DNA from: Dryomyza anilis
Lineage: Eukaryota; Arthropoda; Insecta; Diptera; Dryomyzidae
DNA length: 64,000 bases
NCBI GenBank assembly: GCA_951804985.1
Contig: OX638130.1
Span: 130,833,593-130,897,592, forward strand
Reading direction: 5' to 3'
In this document: in pieces, positions 11,882 through 24,868 of the stretch
Position numbering within the stretch: the first letter of the stretch is position 1
Layout: each line of letters starts with the position of its first letter
Translations under genes and position numbers: made by a program
The notes under the pieces: model-generated
The model's input: the letters and a program-made list of their open reading frames with translations, nothing else
What the model was told of the DNA's origin: nothing
Databases searched by the model: none

Positions 11882-12700
11882 CACAGACAAAAATATTCGA
11901 CGTAAATACAGCAACCATAAATAAATGAGTACCATTGGCTGGTCTAGCAACGATCTAATGTATTTATCAAATACATTCACTAAAAATGTGATTTGCTTCC
12001 AAAAATATACCAATTAAGGACTTCGCCTAAATAACAAACTATTTAATTGGTATGGTCGACGTTTTTAAAGTATTTTTATTATCTTCACAGTCTTTATAAT
12101 TCTTATTCAGTTAATTAAAAAAGAATGTTATACATTTTTGTGAAAGTACATAACATATACTTTTCTGATGATGAAGTTGGAAGCATAATTAAATATGCAA
12201 CCATTGCCAACATCACCATTTTTGACGACACACTTAGAGGATGATCAAGCTCTATAAGTGTATATCTTGGCATATACCAAATGGGAATAATATGAGCGCA
12301 ACCAAACGTGTAAACAAAAATTCCATCGTTGGCTTGTTTGCCGGCGTACATTCGCTGCAAGCTCGCATCGTGTTCTCAGCAACGGCGATTGTTAATGCAA
12401 TTAATTCAATAGTCATTTCAACAAATTATTTAATTGTATTGATGTAACATTTTGTTTTTTTCTCTTAATTTATTAATTAAGATGATTAAATATTTAATGA
12501 ATACAATTAACTCCATGGTCGTTTCAGCAAATATTTTAATAGTATTAATGTAACTTTTTGTTTATTTTCTGTTTATTTATTAATTAATATGATTAAATAT
12601 TTAATCAATTCAATTAAAGGTCATAACGGCGATGAATCAATTAAAAATTAATTGTATTGATCAAATTTTTTACTATATTAACACATATATTTTTTCTATG
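11882..12700. mobile_element. Probable TA-flanked element related to 9610-9929
   Basis: The left 35 bp (CACAGACAAAAATATTCGAC and on) match the left end of the 9610 MITE, including the ACGTAAATA-AGCAACC block. The right end reads TTTTTTCTATG followed by TA. The ends match only loosely as inverted repeats, so the right boundary is uncertain. The inner part (12130-12420) is less AT-rich and carries no recognisable protein. Confidence 0.4.
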
Positions 12701-12709
12701 TATAATTAA

Positions 12710-15690
12710 ATTGCTTATAAAAAGGCTTTTAACAGCATATCGAGAAATTACAATAATATGATACGGATGTGAAATAAGGCTAACCTTAACCAATTTCGAA
12801 TATTCATTTATGACATTCTCATTTTCTTTGTTTAAGATAAAAAGTCAAGGTCATTATGAGTCCGAGTAACCTTTTCACTCATTTATTATTATAATAATGG
12901 GTAGTTATTTAAACGTCTATTATTAAAAAATAACATATTTAGTATCTGTTGTACATTATATTTAAAATGAGCTACAAACAATTTTTAACGTACCTGTGTT
13001 CACATTCTCCATTTTATTTATTAACCAAGTTTGCAGAACAGCAATATAGTATATCCAAGAAATACCGCAGAGCTCAGTAATATTTTTAGGTTTATATGAT
13101 AGATGTGTTTTTGTATATAAATGCTAGCTGCTTAATTTTTATAATATTTGTAGATTGACCAAGGTCGGTTTCGGATTTATAAACGATATTGTTTTTATTA
13201 GTAAATATTTTTCAACGATTATTGTAATTTACACACATTTATTTAATTCTATAACGTATTTTCAATTTTAAGTTTTACATATTATGAGATGTTAAAAATT
13301 GTGTATTTTATGTTTGAAAAACATAAAAAAAAAATCATAAACAAGGCATAGTATAAACCGGAGCACATCCATTAATTTTATTTATATTCGAATTTTTTAT
13401 TTACCATTTATTAGATACAACAAAAAAAATGATGGTTTAGCATTATTGATAGCGAAATATAGAAAAACACTCGAAAACACCAACAAATATTAATATTATA
13501 CATTTGGAATATATATTTATCTACATTTTATTTTATATTCACTCGTATTTTAATTCGCCACCTTTGTTGTGTGGGGTAGAATCACAAAAACGTATCAAGA
13601 ACTGGTCTAAAATTCTAAAAAAATGTTACAGAGACGAAATCACACACACGAATCTTATCATCACGGCGTATAAACAACGACTAGCGGAGGTTCGCATGCT
13701 GTGCTTTCTTGGAGACCGCCCCATGCTACTACAGCAGCGCTGTTTCACGAAAGAAAATCCCATGCAGTGCAGTGTTGCCTGCAGAGTGCAGAGGCCAATC
13801 AGGGATAAATTTAACAAAAAATATTTAAATATATGGTTGCTTTGTATGGACGTTTTTTAAATCTTGAACATTCAATTCATTAAAAATATTTTTACAAACC
13901 CCCTTTTTTATTGGGGATTAGGCTTTTTAAGGGCTTTTTAAAATTATAAAATTTGCGATTGCGGAAAATATTATTGACGCCAATTCCGCAATTGTCAAAA
14001 TCACAAATATTTAGTTTTAATGTTATTCATATTAATACATTATAATATTAAAAAATATTTTTCAATTTTTATTGTATACGATATGTGCAAATATACTTTA
14101 GGGCTATTTTCGGCATTTATTTATGGTTGTAATGAAAAATAATCAGAATCCAAAAAAAAAAATCAGAATTGTAATCCAAATTCGACGTATTCAAAATTCA
14201 CATTCGATTAATTTCAGAAAATTAAATAACGTTTATTTAGATATGGTGAAGGATGGGGGACTGTAGTCTTTCAAAGCGCTGTAGGAAATTATCTAATAAC
14301 TTTTCTGTAAAAATCTTATTTTTAGTGCGAAGCTTACATTCAATAAATAAATATTTCGACAAATTATTTTTGGGAGAAAAAAAGCTTTTAATGTAATTTC
14401 AGTAAATAGCTTTAAGAGTAAATATCTTGTAACTCGAAACCTTTTTTCAAATTTTTCAAAATTGACAAATAGGCAATACAACTCCATCGATAGATGATGA
14501 ATCGTGATGAAAAAAATACACTTGTTTAATAAAAATAAATATGATTATTAAAAAAATAATCAATAATTTATAAAAAACAATTTTATAATATTATATTGAA
14601 ATCAAATATTCTAAAATAATCGATTCTGACCAAGTTACTGCCTCAGGAGGAGTCACAAAAATACATATTTTGATTTTTCTACCATATATTAAAGATATCA
14701 TGCCTTTAAACAAATTATTTTCAGGACTGAACTGTATACTGATATGTCACTATTATTTGACATCTTTTAGCTCACTGTGGGGCATGGCTGCTCTTGAGTA
14801 TTCTAAATTAAAAATCATAATTTATATTATGTACAAAATGAATTATGCACAAAACATTTTTCAAAAGTCTAACTGGCGCATAAATGTAATTTCATAAAAC
14901 CCACAAAAACACCAATATTAAATAAAATTCCCATTTTAATTTATTCGTTTTCGCCAATTGTATTTCTCCAATGCAACACTGTTTAACAAACAAACGAAAT
15001 ATTCAACAACTGTTGTACCGAAATTAGCAAACATTACCTTGAAATCTTCTCCGAGCAACAACATGGGACCACAGAGAGAACATTATACAACATTGTAAAT
15101 GCAAGAGCAAAAAGGGTGAAAGCTATTAATGGTTAACAGGGATGATAACTTCCGTTACCTTTCAATGTAAACTTCTAGTTAGAGAGTTATGTGCAACAAT
15201 TTATTCAAGACAAATTTCTCACATATAAATTTAGTAAAACCAAAATAGAATATGAAATATTAATATTAGGTTTTTTATATGTATTTAAATATATTATTAT
15301 TTTCTGATATGCTTTCAGATTTTGAATTTAAAAATAAAATAAGAAAAAATAAAATTAATTTTTAATTGGCTTGAATAGTTGGAACATTTACTTGATGATT
15401 TTACTTCAATTCAAAATTAGTTTAATACGAATTTTACGAATTTAGCAGTACCAACAAACAAATAAGATTGATATTTATGCATTTAAATATATTTTAAATT
15501 TAAAAGTGATGAATTTTTCTTATACATTAATTTTGAATTATTGCAATGCATATTTACTTTTATGAAATATCAAATAATTTTTACATATTTTAAAAGATTT
15601 TTATTTATTTTTCAAAATATTCTATATTATTTTATAAAACGTTTAATGGCACTTCTAGATGATAGGCAGTGGTTGATAAATATGTGTTTT
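12710..15690. other. Intergenic DNA without recognised genes
   Basis: AT-rich sequence. A 200-bp block at 13610-13810 is clearly less AT-rich (CAGCAGCGCTG and TGCAGTGCAGTG words). Its 118-codon + frame and overlapping - frame resemble no family I know. Nothing else is supportable here. Confidence 0.5.
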
Positions 15691-15699
15691 ATTCAACAA

Positions 15700-16060
15700 A
15701 TAAAATGTTCATGGAGATGGATATTTTAAAGAGAAGGATTCGATGTGCAGCAAGTATGTGAGAAAACTGTGCTTCGTTCAATTTTAGACCAGATTGTGTA
15801 TGTATTGCGCTGCTGCTGTCCGTGTGTGCAGCATTTTTCCATCATTGATAAACAACGGCGGAAATCTGGAAGATAGAGGTGGAAAGCTAACGAGCTCTCC
15901 TCTCTCCACTCATCGGTGCGGTATATATACAACCGACCGAAGACGCATATAAAAGCAAAAAATGATATCTGCAGTCAAATGAAAATTGCGGCTGGCTGGA
16001 CCTGGATGCTTGGCTCTCTTACCAAGCCAAAGCATAAACGTTAAAATTAAATGGGTGGGC
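15700..16060 (+). promoter_or_regulatory. Orphan TATA-box promoter-like segment
   Basis: TATAAAAG at 15948-15955 stands in an otherwise GC-richer block and is followed 25 nt later by an initiator-like GCAGTC (15971-15976). A second AT run, GTATATATAC, lies at 15921. The only frame just downstream is 21 codons (from 15980). Either this is an enhancer/promoter for a non-coding RNA, or a first exon whose partners I cannot see. The spacing fits a TATA promoter; use is inference. Confidence 0.35.
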
Positions 16061-17084
16061 CCAATAACTTGCACAATACTTCAGACCCTAATTGGCATTC
16101 AGATCTAATTGACCTCTTTAAAAATAATAAATTTATATATACTACAAAGCAACACATTTCTTTCTTTTGATTTGCACTCTACTATTTTTATCATCCCCAT
16201 AATCCGAGTACCACCCCATCCACAGTATTGTTTTTACGTCTGCACTTGTTGATTACTTTGATATTAATTATTAAACTTGTATAAAACTCAATGGCGCATA
16301 ATCATAGACAATTTAAAGTCAGCAATAAAATTGGAAGCTACTTTTTTGACAAATTCAAATTTCGTATAGCATAAAATCCAAAAAAGTTGAATTTTATTAT
16401 AAAGTTAATTATAAATAGACTGAGCCAACACGATTTTTCTTATGGATATCCCATACATTAATTCTATATAATTCGCTACTGCTGATTTTAACGCATACTC
16501 AGGATTTTCGTATTACGTAAAGTGTTTGAGAAAATTACAATCGTAATTTAAAGCCATTCGAATCAAAACATAAATATAGTACTGTTAGAAAATATTTTTA
16601 CAAAAAACACTAAACGCAATTTTCTTGTTAATTCTAATATTACCTACAATATTCGGAAAAAAATTTTGTAGTTTTAGACATTTTTTTTATTTTTATATAT
16701 AGCATTTAGGATCTAATGATAAACAAGACAATTATTTATGGTTATTTATGGACCACACTAACTATACAATTTTTACTATCAATTTTTAATAAAAAACATT
16801 TTTAGAGAATCCAAAGGATCAACCACTAAAAATACTCTATTAGATGAGAAAATCGTTGTGTACCCGACGGACAACTCAATCATTTTTGGTACCCAAATCG
16901 ACTATTTGCAAATTGAATTCAAATAGCGTTTCTCAAACGCAATTTCATCTGTTAGAAATTTTAATTACTGTTTCAACAAACTATAAGAGAGTAAAATCGA
17001 ATAAAAAATAGAGAAGCAGTAATTATTTTGCAGACACCCTATATTTTTTTTATTTTTTTTTTTATATTTAAAAATTCAACAATA

Positions 17085-17858
17085 CCCCAGACAAAAAATA
17101 CATTATTACATTATTTTACATTTACATTATTTCTGATTTGAAAATTTTTCAGTATAAAAATTTGTTGGCAGTTATTTGTTAAGCTTCAAATAAGCGTTTG
17201 TTTTTTATTTAATCGGTGTTCATTTTGTCGGTTTGTTAAATCGGTTTGTTTAGTAAATATTTTTCCTATCGCCGCGATCTATGCTGATCTGCATCAGGAC
17301 GTGACCAGCGACTGGCTCTTTTTGCCAGTTTCTCCCACAACATAATCTTCTTGTTGTACAAAACGTGTTTTGTTATTGCTTACTTCGATAACAATAACAA
17401 GGCGACACAATAACAATGTGAAGCAGCAGAAATATGCGTACCCAAAAACACATCATTGAAGCGATTGATTTTTGCGAAAATACAACAAACAAAATTTGTC
17501 GGTGTTGTTGTACAATAAGAAGTTTTGGTTGAGGGCGGGATGGATGGTCACCCATATGTTTATGATCCCTACCTTTCCCTACCATTTCCTACCATTTTGC
17601 TTCCAGATTATTGCCCCCACCTTACCCTGCCTGAGCCTACCATTTTGCTTACACCTGTTTGGCTACCATACCCGACCTATGCCTGGCATTTCCCTACCAA
17701 TTTTATTTTCATGCTATAGCAGGGAACTAGCAGCTTTTGTCCACATTCCCACCTTTGCCTACCTCAAAGCTACATATAAACTGTGATTTCAATGCGTATA
17801 GGTAGCATGTTTGCCTACGTGTTTCGAACCATTTTCCTGCTTAAAATTTTGTCTGGGG
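17085..17858. mobile_element. TA-flanked element with CCCCAGACAAAA ends
   Basis: Inverted CCCCAGACAAAA termini (17085-17096 and 17847-17858) are bordered by TA on both sides. The 774-bp interior includes AACAATAACAA-rich sequence at 17385-17420 and a cluster of CCTACC words on one strand (17567-17720), partly as repeats of CCTACCATTTTGCTT. There is no transposase. The class is inferred from the TA target and short TIRs. Confidence 0.7.
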
Positions 17859-18644
17859 TAGAACCATAATATATATAAAAAAATATATATCATGGTTATA
17901 CTAATTTATTACTTTTTATTGTTGTTAGATAATCCAACTTGATAATCAAACTTAATGTCAAAGTGCGACTCTAATCAAAATTATATAGAAAATGTGGTTG
18001 AAAAAAATATTGATGAGTTTTAACTTTATGATTTATGGTTTACTAAAATCTTAAAATATTTTAGATTACAATATCACGAACATTTTTATTTTGAATTGTA
18101 ATATCACTCAACTATTAAAGTTAGCTGATTGATTTTTTTGTTTGGTAAATATTTTAATGTACGTCAATCCAAATAAGGACTACTTAAGGATATAATGCTC
18201 ACAATAGGACTATTTTTGAAAAAACAAAATTTCGAACTTGCTACTTGTAAAATTACATTCAACTTATTAAAAAAAAATCTCCAAAATGCAAAAAAATAAA
18301 TAAACTGTGATTTATTTTAAAATCTGTCAGCGGTTTTTTTAATTATTTTAATGTAAAAATACTCGGAAGGGATATCCGAATCATGTTCTTAAATAATTTG
18401 GGTTTTGCATCGACTTTTGGGTTGAGAGTATTTTGGCTAGGAGTGCATAATTTTACTATCTGCTAATAATACAATATCTGAAAATATAAGTGTGATATAT
18501 CATTATAAAGATAATTGTATGTGTAATAATACAAAAATATTTTTCGAAACTCGTTAGAACAAAATTATAATCATTTCAACATTTAAATTTGCTATAGCAA
18601 GAAAATGTGTTTGGCAAGCCATGAAACTGAAACTATTAATTAAC

Positions 18645-19086
18645 CAGTTGGGAAGGTTAGATCACATGGGAAATTTTAAAGTAGGTGTAATTATGATAGT
18701 TAGGATTATCAAAATTATAGTCGGTCTAAGCCGACTATAAATACCCTACACATATGTGTGGTTACCATTCAAAGTGATATATAGGTCACCAGGGTATACG
18801 AATCCTGAAAATAACTACAAACATTCAATCGCTGAAGAATTTCCATTCATTTGATACCAATATTTACATATGGGTAGGTGTACCGAATATCGATTTCTTT
18901 TTTGGTGAACCACAAGTCTTTTCGCCGGAAAACATTATTATCATGTATTTGAGCATGATGTCAATACATATTTGACCAAAAAAGTTTACCTAAGCACGTA
19001 TACAGTAAAATTGATCTGTATATGTAAATTTTATATGAGGTATTTGAACATAAGTGGTCGGATCATAGGTCACAATGGACCGATCT
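18645..19086 (+). mobile_element. Truncated copy of the CAGTTGGG repeat family
   Basis: It starts CAGTTGGGAAGGTTAGATC and contains the small hairpin TATAGTCGG-TCTAAG-CCGACTATA (18717-18740). It matches the first ~440 bp of the full copy at 24290-25025, including CACAAGTCTTTTCGCCGG, and stops at GGACCGATCT. It pairs with the following inverted copy to form a long inverted repeat. Confidence 0.85.
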
Positions 19087-19115
19087 ACTAAAATTATGGT
19101 TTTCAAAAATATTTA

Positions 19116-19864
19116 TTTTTATACCCTACACTAAGAGTGAAATGGTATATTCAGTTTGGTACGCCGTTTGTAACACCCAGAAGGAAGCATCTCCGGTATG
19201 GAAAAGTATATATATTCTTGATCAGCATGACCTCCTGAGTCGATTTAGCGATGTCCGTCTGTCCGTCTGTCCGTCTGTCTGTCTGTCTGTCTGTCCGTCT
19301 GTCCGTCTGTCTGTCTGTCCGTCTGTCCGTCTGTCTGTTGAAATCCCTACTACTTTTAAAATTGAAGAGCTAGATAAATGAAACTTATAACTTAGATTAC
19401 TAATATACCTACGCTGTATGTGCGAGATCGGTCCATTGTGACCTATGATCCGACCACTTATGTTCAAATACCACATATAAAATGTACATATAAAGATCAA
19501 TTTTTATGTATACGTGCTTAGGTAAACTTTTTTGGTCAAATATATATTGATATCATGCTCAAATACATGATAATAATGTTTTCCGGCGAAAAGACTTCTG
19601 GTTCACACAAAAAAATCGAAATTCGGTACACCTACCCATTTGTAAATATGGGTATCAAATGAATGGAAATTCTTCAGCGATTGAAATTTTGTAATTATTT
19701 TCAGGATTCGTATACTCTGGTAACCAATATACCACTTTGAATGGTAACCACACATAAGTGTAGGGTATTTATAGTCGGCTTAGACCGACTGTAATTTTGA
19801 TAATCCTAACTATCATAATAACACCAAATTTAAAATTTCCCATGTGATCTAACCTTCCCAACTG
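19116..19864 (-). mobile_element. Full inverted copy of the CAGTTGGG repeat family
   Basis: This is the reverse complement of the 24290-25025 copy from ATACCCTACACTAAGAGTG through CCTTCCCAACTG. It carries the TCCGTCTGTCTG microsatellite (19255-19338). With 18645-19086 it makes a ~440-bp inverted repeat whose outer borders read AACCAGTTGGG and CCCAACTGGTT. No open frame belongs to it. Confidence 0.85.
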
Positions 19865-20280
19865 GTTTATTTTAATTTTATTTCTTTTATTATTTATGTA
19901 TTATTTATTTATATATTTTTTTATTTTTATACTTTGTTGTTCGAAGTATAAAAATAAAAAAATATATAAAACAACTGTTTATTTTTATTTTTTGAAAAAA
20001 AAAAAAGTTCAATGAAATATTTTAAAAATTCTCTAAATTAAATTGTATTTTTATTTCTACTGAAAAATTGTTCAAGAATTATATTTATCGCTATAACACA
20101 ATAAATGTATACTAAAAAAAATATAAAATTGTATATAAATTCAAACATTTTACTGTACTATTTAAAAAAAATAATTTCTACGTTCTGAAAATGTGTATAT
20201 TATTTATTGAATTTTAATAAACTTTTACTAAAAATAAAAGTTTGGAAATAAATTAAAATTATTGAAATTTAAATTTATAT

Positions 20281-20765
20281 CAGAGCTCTCGATTTCATAC
20301 GAGTATTTTCGAGTAGTCCGGGTACCCGGGTACCCGGGCGCTCGAAAGCCCGGGTAATACCCGTGTAGTTCAAATACTCGAAAAACCCGGGTATTAAATG
20401 TTCGAGCTACCCGGGTAGTTCGCAAAACCCGGGTAGTTGGTTCGTTCGTTTGTTCGAGCTATTCGAGTAGCTCGTTTGTTCGAGTAGCTCGATCGTTGTT
20501 CGAGCTTCGAGTAGCTTGTTCGTTCGTTCGTTTGTTCGATTGACGATTGTTCATTTGATCGCTTGTTAATTTGTCTGTCCGTTCGTTTGCTTGATGTGGG
20601 AGTTGGTCGGAAGTGGTTGGAAAAATGTAGGTGGACAAAAGTGGGTGGGTGGGAAAAAGTGGGCGGAAAGTGATAAAAAAACCGAAAAAATGGGGGTTTT
20701 GACCGCCTTTGGGGGGACCTGGACCACTCCAAAGGGTACCATTAGCCTTCTTTTTATTTGCATTG
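20281..20765. repeat. CCCGGGTA/TTCG-rich dispersed repeat, copy 1
   Basis: Begins CAGAGCTCTCGATTTCATAC, runs through overlapping CCGGGTACCCGGG palindromes (20318-20440), then TTCG/GTTTG tandem units (20440-20590), then a G-rich strand (20595-20760). The same order of words occurs in decayed form at 22436-22790, so this is a dispersed repeat. The overlapping frames seen here are composition artefacts. Confidence 0.7.
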
Positions 20766-21110
20766 GAGTATGTTTTTTTTTCGTTCGATTTTGTGTTATG
20801 TGATTGTTGTCTTTTTTATGAAATTGCGTTTTTGCTTTTGATTTTTGTTTTTAATTTCTTATGTTTTTTAATTTGTTTTTTTTTGTGTTATTACTTTTGT
20901 TTTCCATCATTTGGGTTTTTTTACGTTTTTCTATGTTTGTTTTGATTTTATTTTTTTACATTTACATTTACATTTGCTTTTGTGTTTTTGTTCTTATTTA
21001 TGCTTCTGATTTTGTAATTGCGTTTGAATTTGACTTTGACTTTGTGTTTTTTTTTTTATTTCTGTTTTTAACTTTTGTTTGTGCTTTTGATATAATATAT
21101 TTTTTAATGT
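20766..21110. repeat. Pyrimidine-rich tract
   Basis: About 340 bp of T-rich sequence with TTTTGTTTTTG-like words, a mirror of the A-rich tract of Helitron copy 2 (6310-6620) on the other strand. It yields hydrophobic Phe/Leu frames that are not genes. Confidence 0.6.
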
Positions 21111-22030
21111 GCAGGCTAATATTATATATTTTTTTGGTTACAGACATTGTGCTGTCGTAAAAATGTCCGTGGCCTTGCATATATGTTTGTAAAGGTTTTA
21201 GGAGGGCATGGCATTTTTTCGACCTACCGTATAAAGTAAAGTTTATTTTTTTAATTAAAAATAAATAATTATTTTCACTGAAAAAAAATCACAATTTTTA
21301 ACAACAAAATGTTTCAAAAAATTCTTAGAATAACATCCCAATATGCCACAGGTAAAAACAATATGTTTTTTATGATTGTAATATAAACCCTTACAAAAAA
21401 TATAACCTAACAGCTCGCGTCCAAATATAATAGCTTACCGAAATCTATTAATGTTTGGACTTTTGTGAATCTTTAAAACAATATACCGACCGCCCCCGCC
21501 AACCTTGATTAGGCTCCAGAATGGTATTCGAGAGCTCGAAACATACAAGCTTACAAAAAAAACACGTCTGTCACATTTTGGCTGCTGGCATCGATTTCCT
21601 GCAGCTGATTGACGCGCGGGCTTGAAGTCGACGAGTTTGGTTGGATGACATAGAACGGGACAATTAATTAAAAAAATGCCCTTCTTGTTGTCCTTTAGTA
21701 GGATCCACTTTTTTTTACTTATTTTGTAGGATTAAATCAATATTTAAAAGCAAAAAAGTAAATTTACACAGAAAACTGATTTGTTGCGGCAACCAACTAA
21801 ATTGCCCTACCGAATTATTCAATTGCGGAAACTTGCTGATTAGTCAGCTCGAATGAGATTGTGCAAATCTCCTATTCAGCCTATCCTATGTTTAAACCTA
21901 TCCTATGTTTAAACCTCCAAGTCAGCAAGCATGCCGAAACCTCCAAAATAAATTTTATTTTAATAATTTTTTATTATATAGTAAACTTATTTATGTAAAG
22001 TTTTCCATATGTATTTTTGATGCGTAAATA

Positions 22031-23143
22031 CACCCAAAAAAATATTGTTGTACTATTAACAAGATCAGCTTTGTTAAATTCCTGTTGTTGCAACAAGATT
22101 CTTATTAATTGAAACACATGAAGTCTTCTTGAATTACAACATCGTTTATAATGCTAAGATATTCTTCTTGTTAATAAAAATAGAATTTTATTTTTTTTGA
22201 AGATGTGAATCTGTCACATAGAAAACTAATTAAATAAAAAGGACACAATAAATCAACATTTGAAGATAAACACAGGTAACGATTAAAAAAAATAAACGAC
22301 AGATTCTGCTAATATATTTTATGTTTGCAAGTGGCCATTCAACAAGAATCACAAAAAATATGCAGGAGCAATGAACAACATAAATGCAAATTTTCCACAG
22401 GCTGTTTCATCCGAAATTTCATCCGGCTGTTTCAGAGTTCACGATTACATACGAGTATTTTGGGTTCCTGGACGCTCGAAAGCCCATGTAATACCTGGGT
22501 AGTTAAAATATGCGTAATATCCAGGTATTAACAATTCGAACCACTCATAGTTAATTTTTTCGCCTGACTGTTCGTTCATATATCTGTTGTTCCTTTTGTT
22601 TAATGTTGGAGTTGGTCAGAAACGGGTGGATAAAAGTTGGTGGTATTTTTTTCCCCTTCCGACATTAAGCAAACGGACGGACTGACATATGAACAAACGG
22701 TCAGACGAAAAAACAGAATAACTACACGGGTAGTTCGAAAAGTTAATACCCGTGTATTATGGGCACCCGGGTAATCAAGAGCTCTATAGAGCTATAGTTT
22801 CGTCACAAGACTATATTTTCAAATTTGTTCAATAAATTCTAGAAATGGAAACTATGCTTTTTATTTAATATAATAAATTGAAAGAATAGTTTTATTATTC
22901 CAACGAGAATTGTTTTTTAAGTGACTTGATAAACTTTGTTATTATAAGTACATTTTCATTTATATATAACAGAATGTCCCTTGATATTAACAACACTTTG
23001 TTGTGCGTCAATTTAAAATATTTTCAAGTTTTACAATACTATTGTTTTTGTATTAACAAGATATCTCTTTGGACGTAAATTAACAAGATGTCTTGTTATA
23101 TTGAACACAATTTTTTTTAATAGTACAAGATTTTTTTTGGGTG
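22031..23143. mobile_element. TA-flanked element with CACCC ends
   Basis: The left end is CACCCAAAAAAATATTGTTG and the right end is its near reverse complement. Both continue with TACTATTAA and runs of AACAAGAT/ATCTTGTT words. TA borders both ends (22029-22030 and 23144-23145). The 1,113-bp element contains a decayed copy of the CCCGGGTA repeat. No transposase frame. Confidence 0.75.
22436..22790. repeat. CCCGGGTA-family repeat, copy 2, nested
   Basis: It shares GATTACATACGAGTATTTTG, GCGTCGAAAGCCC-like words and the GTTGGAGTTGGTC stretch with 20281-20765. It ends in an inverted ACTACACGGGTAGTTCGAAA stretch and AGAGCTCTATAGAGCT. It lies inside the CACCC element. Confidence 0.6.
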
Positions 23144-24289
23144 TATGTCAAGTAAGTATGAAGACACATTTAATATTTTATTTCATCATAATTAAACAAA
23201 ATAAAAAAACTATTTATAATGGTCACATATTTTAATTGTATTTCACTAGCTAAACAGCAATTTGTATTGAATTCATTCATTATTTTATTAATATTCATAT
23301 ATTTATTTCGTATTTTTTACTTAATTGACGAATTTCCTATTGTTTGTCACTTGTGAACATTTTTGACGTTTATTTATTTCTGCCTGCATCTACAATTTTT
23401 GGCAAGAAACTGGCAACCGAACTGCTGATAGACATGAGGTTGCCTTTTGTCATTTATTTTGTTGATACAATAACGTACTCAGTTGCCGTAACAAATGGAC
23501 AAACGTCAAATTTTGGCAGAATGATCATAGGTTACGACAACCGAACGTGCAGTTGCGCGGACTAACATTTCGGTTAGAGTAAAAAATGGTACGTTCATTT
23601 CAATGACATGAGGTTACAACAAATGTATTTCGGTTGCAACACTGAAACGTTGGTTCAATTAACCTCATGCCAAAAGAGGATTTTTCTGTGTGTAGGTTAA
23701 TTTGATTTCGAGTAGAATATAAGGCTAAATCTCGATTTGAAGTAAACGTTGAAATTAATTTAAGAATTAGTGTTAATATTTATTTGAGAATAAGGGAATT
23801 TTCAAGTTAATGTTAAGCTACCAGTTTGTATTTAAAAAGCTATGATTCTTAAATTTAGCTTAAAGTTGTTTCAAACGTTAACCTTAACTCTACGATTTGA
23901 AAGTAATGGTTTATTTCAAAGCATTCGAAAGTAAATATTAATTATTAAATTATTAAACTAAATTATTAAAAAATATTAAACTTAATTAAGTGCAATGGCA
24001 TATTGGGAAAAAGCTAGGGAATAAAAATGAGTAAAATAGAGTAGATTTCAGTAAAAGAAACACTGGGAAATCGAGCATATACATATACATATACATACAT
24101 ATACATATATATAAATACATATACATATATTTTTGAGTCAGATCCAAAAGGTACAAACTTTCCCATCGGATCACAACTGACGACAAAATTTTCATAAGAT
24201 ACAAAAATTTTGACGACCAAAAAACAAAAAGGGCACTCAAAAAATGTTCGTACTTCTAAACAAAAACGTACTACAAAATTAAAAAAAAA
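23144..24289. other. Intergenic DNA with ATACAT microsatellite
   Basis: No gene is supported. A TACATA-type simple repeat fills 24073-24133. GGTTGC-rich motifs at 23390-23660 and a TTTTTCTGTG end at 23681 suggest a decayed CACAG-type insertion whose left end may be CACAGAAAACTG at 21767. Confidence 0.45.
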
Positions 24290-24837
24290 CAGTTGGGAAG
24301 GTTAGATCACATGGGAAATTTTAAAGTAGGTGTAATTATGATAGTTAGGATTATCAAAATTATAGTCGGTCTAAGCCGACTATAAATACCCTACACATAT
24401 GTGTGGTTACCATTCAAAGTGATATATAGGTCACCAGGGTATACGAATCCTGAAAATAACTACAAACATTCAATCGCTGAAGAATTTCCATTCATTTGAT
24501 ACCCATATTTACAAATGGGTAGGTGTACCGAATTTCGATTTTTTTTTTTGTGAACCACAAGTCTTTTCGCCGGAAAACATTATTATCATGTATTTGAGCA
24601 TGATGTCAATATATATTTGACCAACAAAGTTTACCTAAGCACGTATACATAAAAATTGATCTTTATATGTACATTTTATATGTGGTATTTGAACATAAGT
24701 GGTCGGATCATAGGTCACCATGGACCGATCTCGCCAATTTTTTCGCACATACAGCGTAGGTATATTAGTAATCTAAGTTATAAGTTTCATTTATCTAGCT
24801 CTTCAATTTTAAAAGTCTTAGGGATTTCAACAGACAG

Positions 24838-24868
<31 letters not shown>

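Noticed and set aside
19142..19500. Frames with Val-Cys-Pro-Ser or Arg-Thr-Asp repeats
   Set aside because: They are readings of the CCGTCTGTCTGT microsatellite inside the CAGTTGGG repeat.
20591..21160. Several overlapping hydrophobic frames on the + strand
   Set aside because: They come from T-rich and G-rich low-complexity DNA and overlap on both strands.
21767..23690. A large CACAG-ended element enclosing the CACCC element
   Set aside because: CACAGAAAACTG at 21767 and TTTTTCTGTG at 23681 look like ends, but the sequences inside them do not pair as inverted repeats and the right flank is TG rather than TA.
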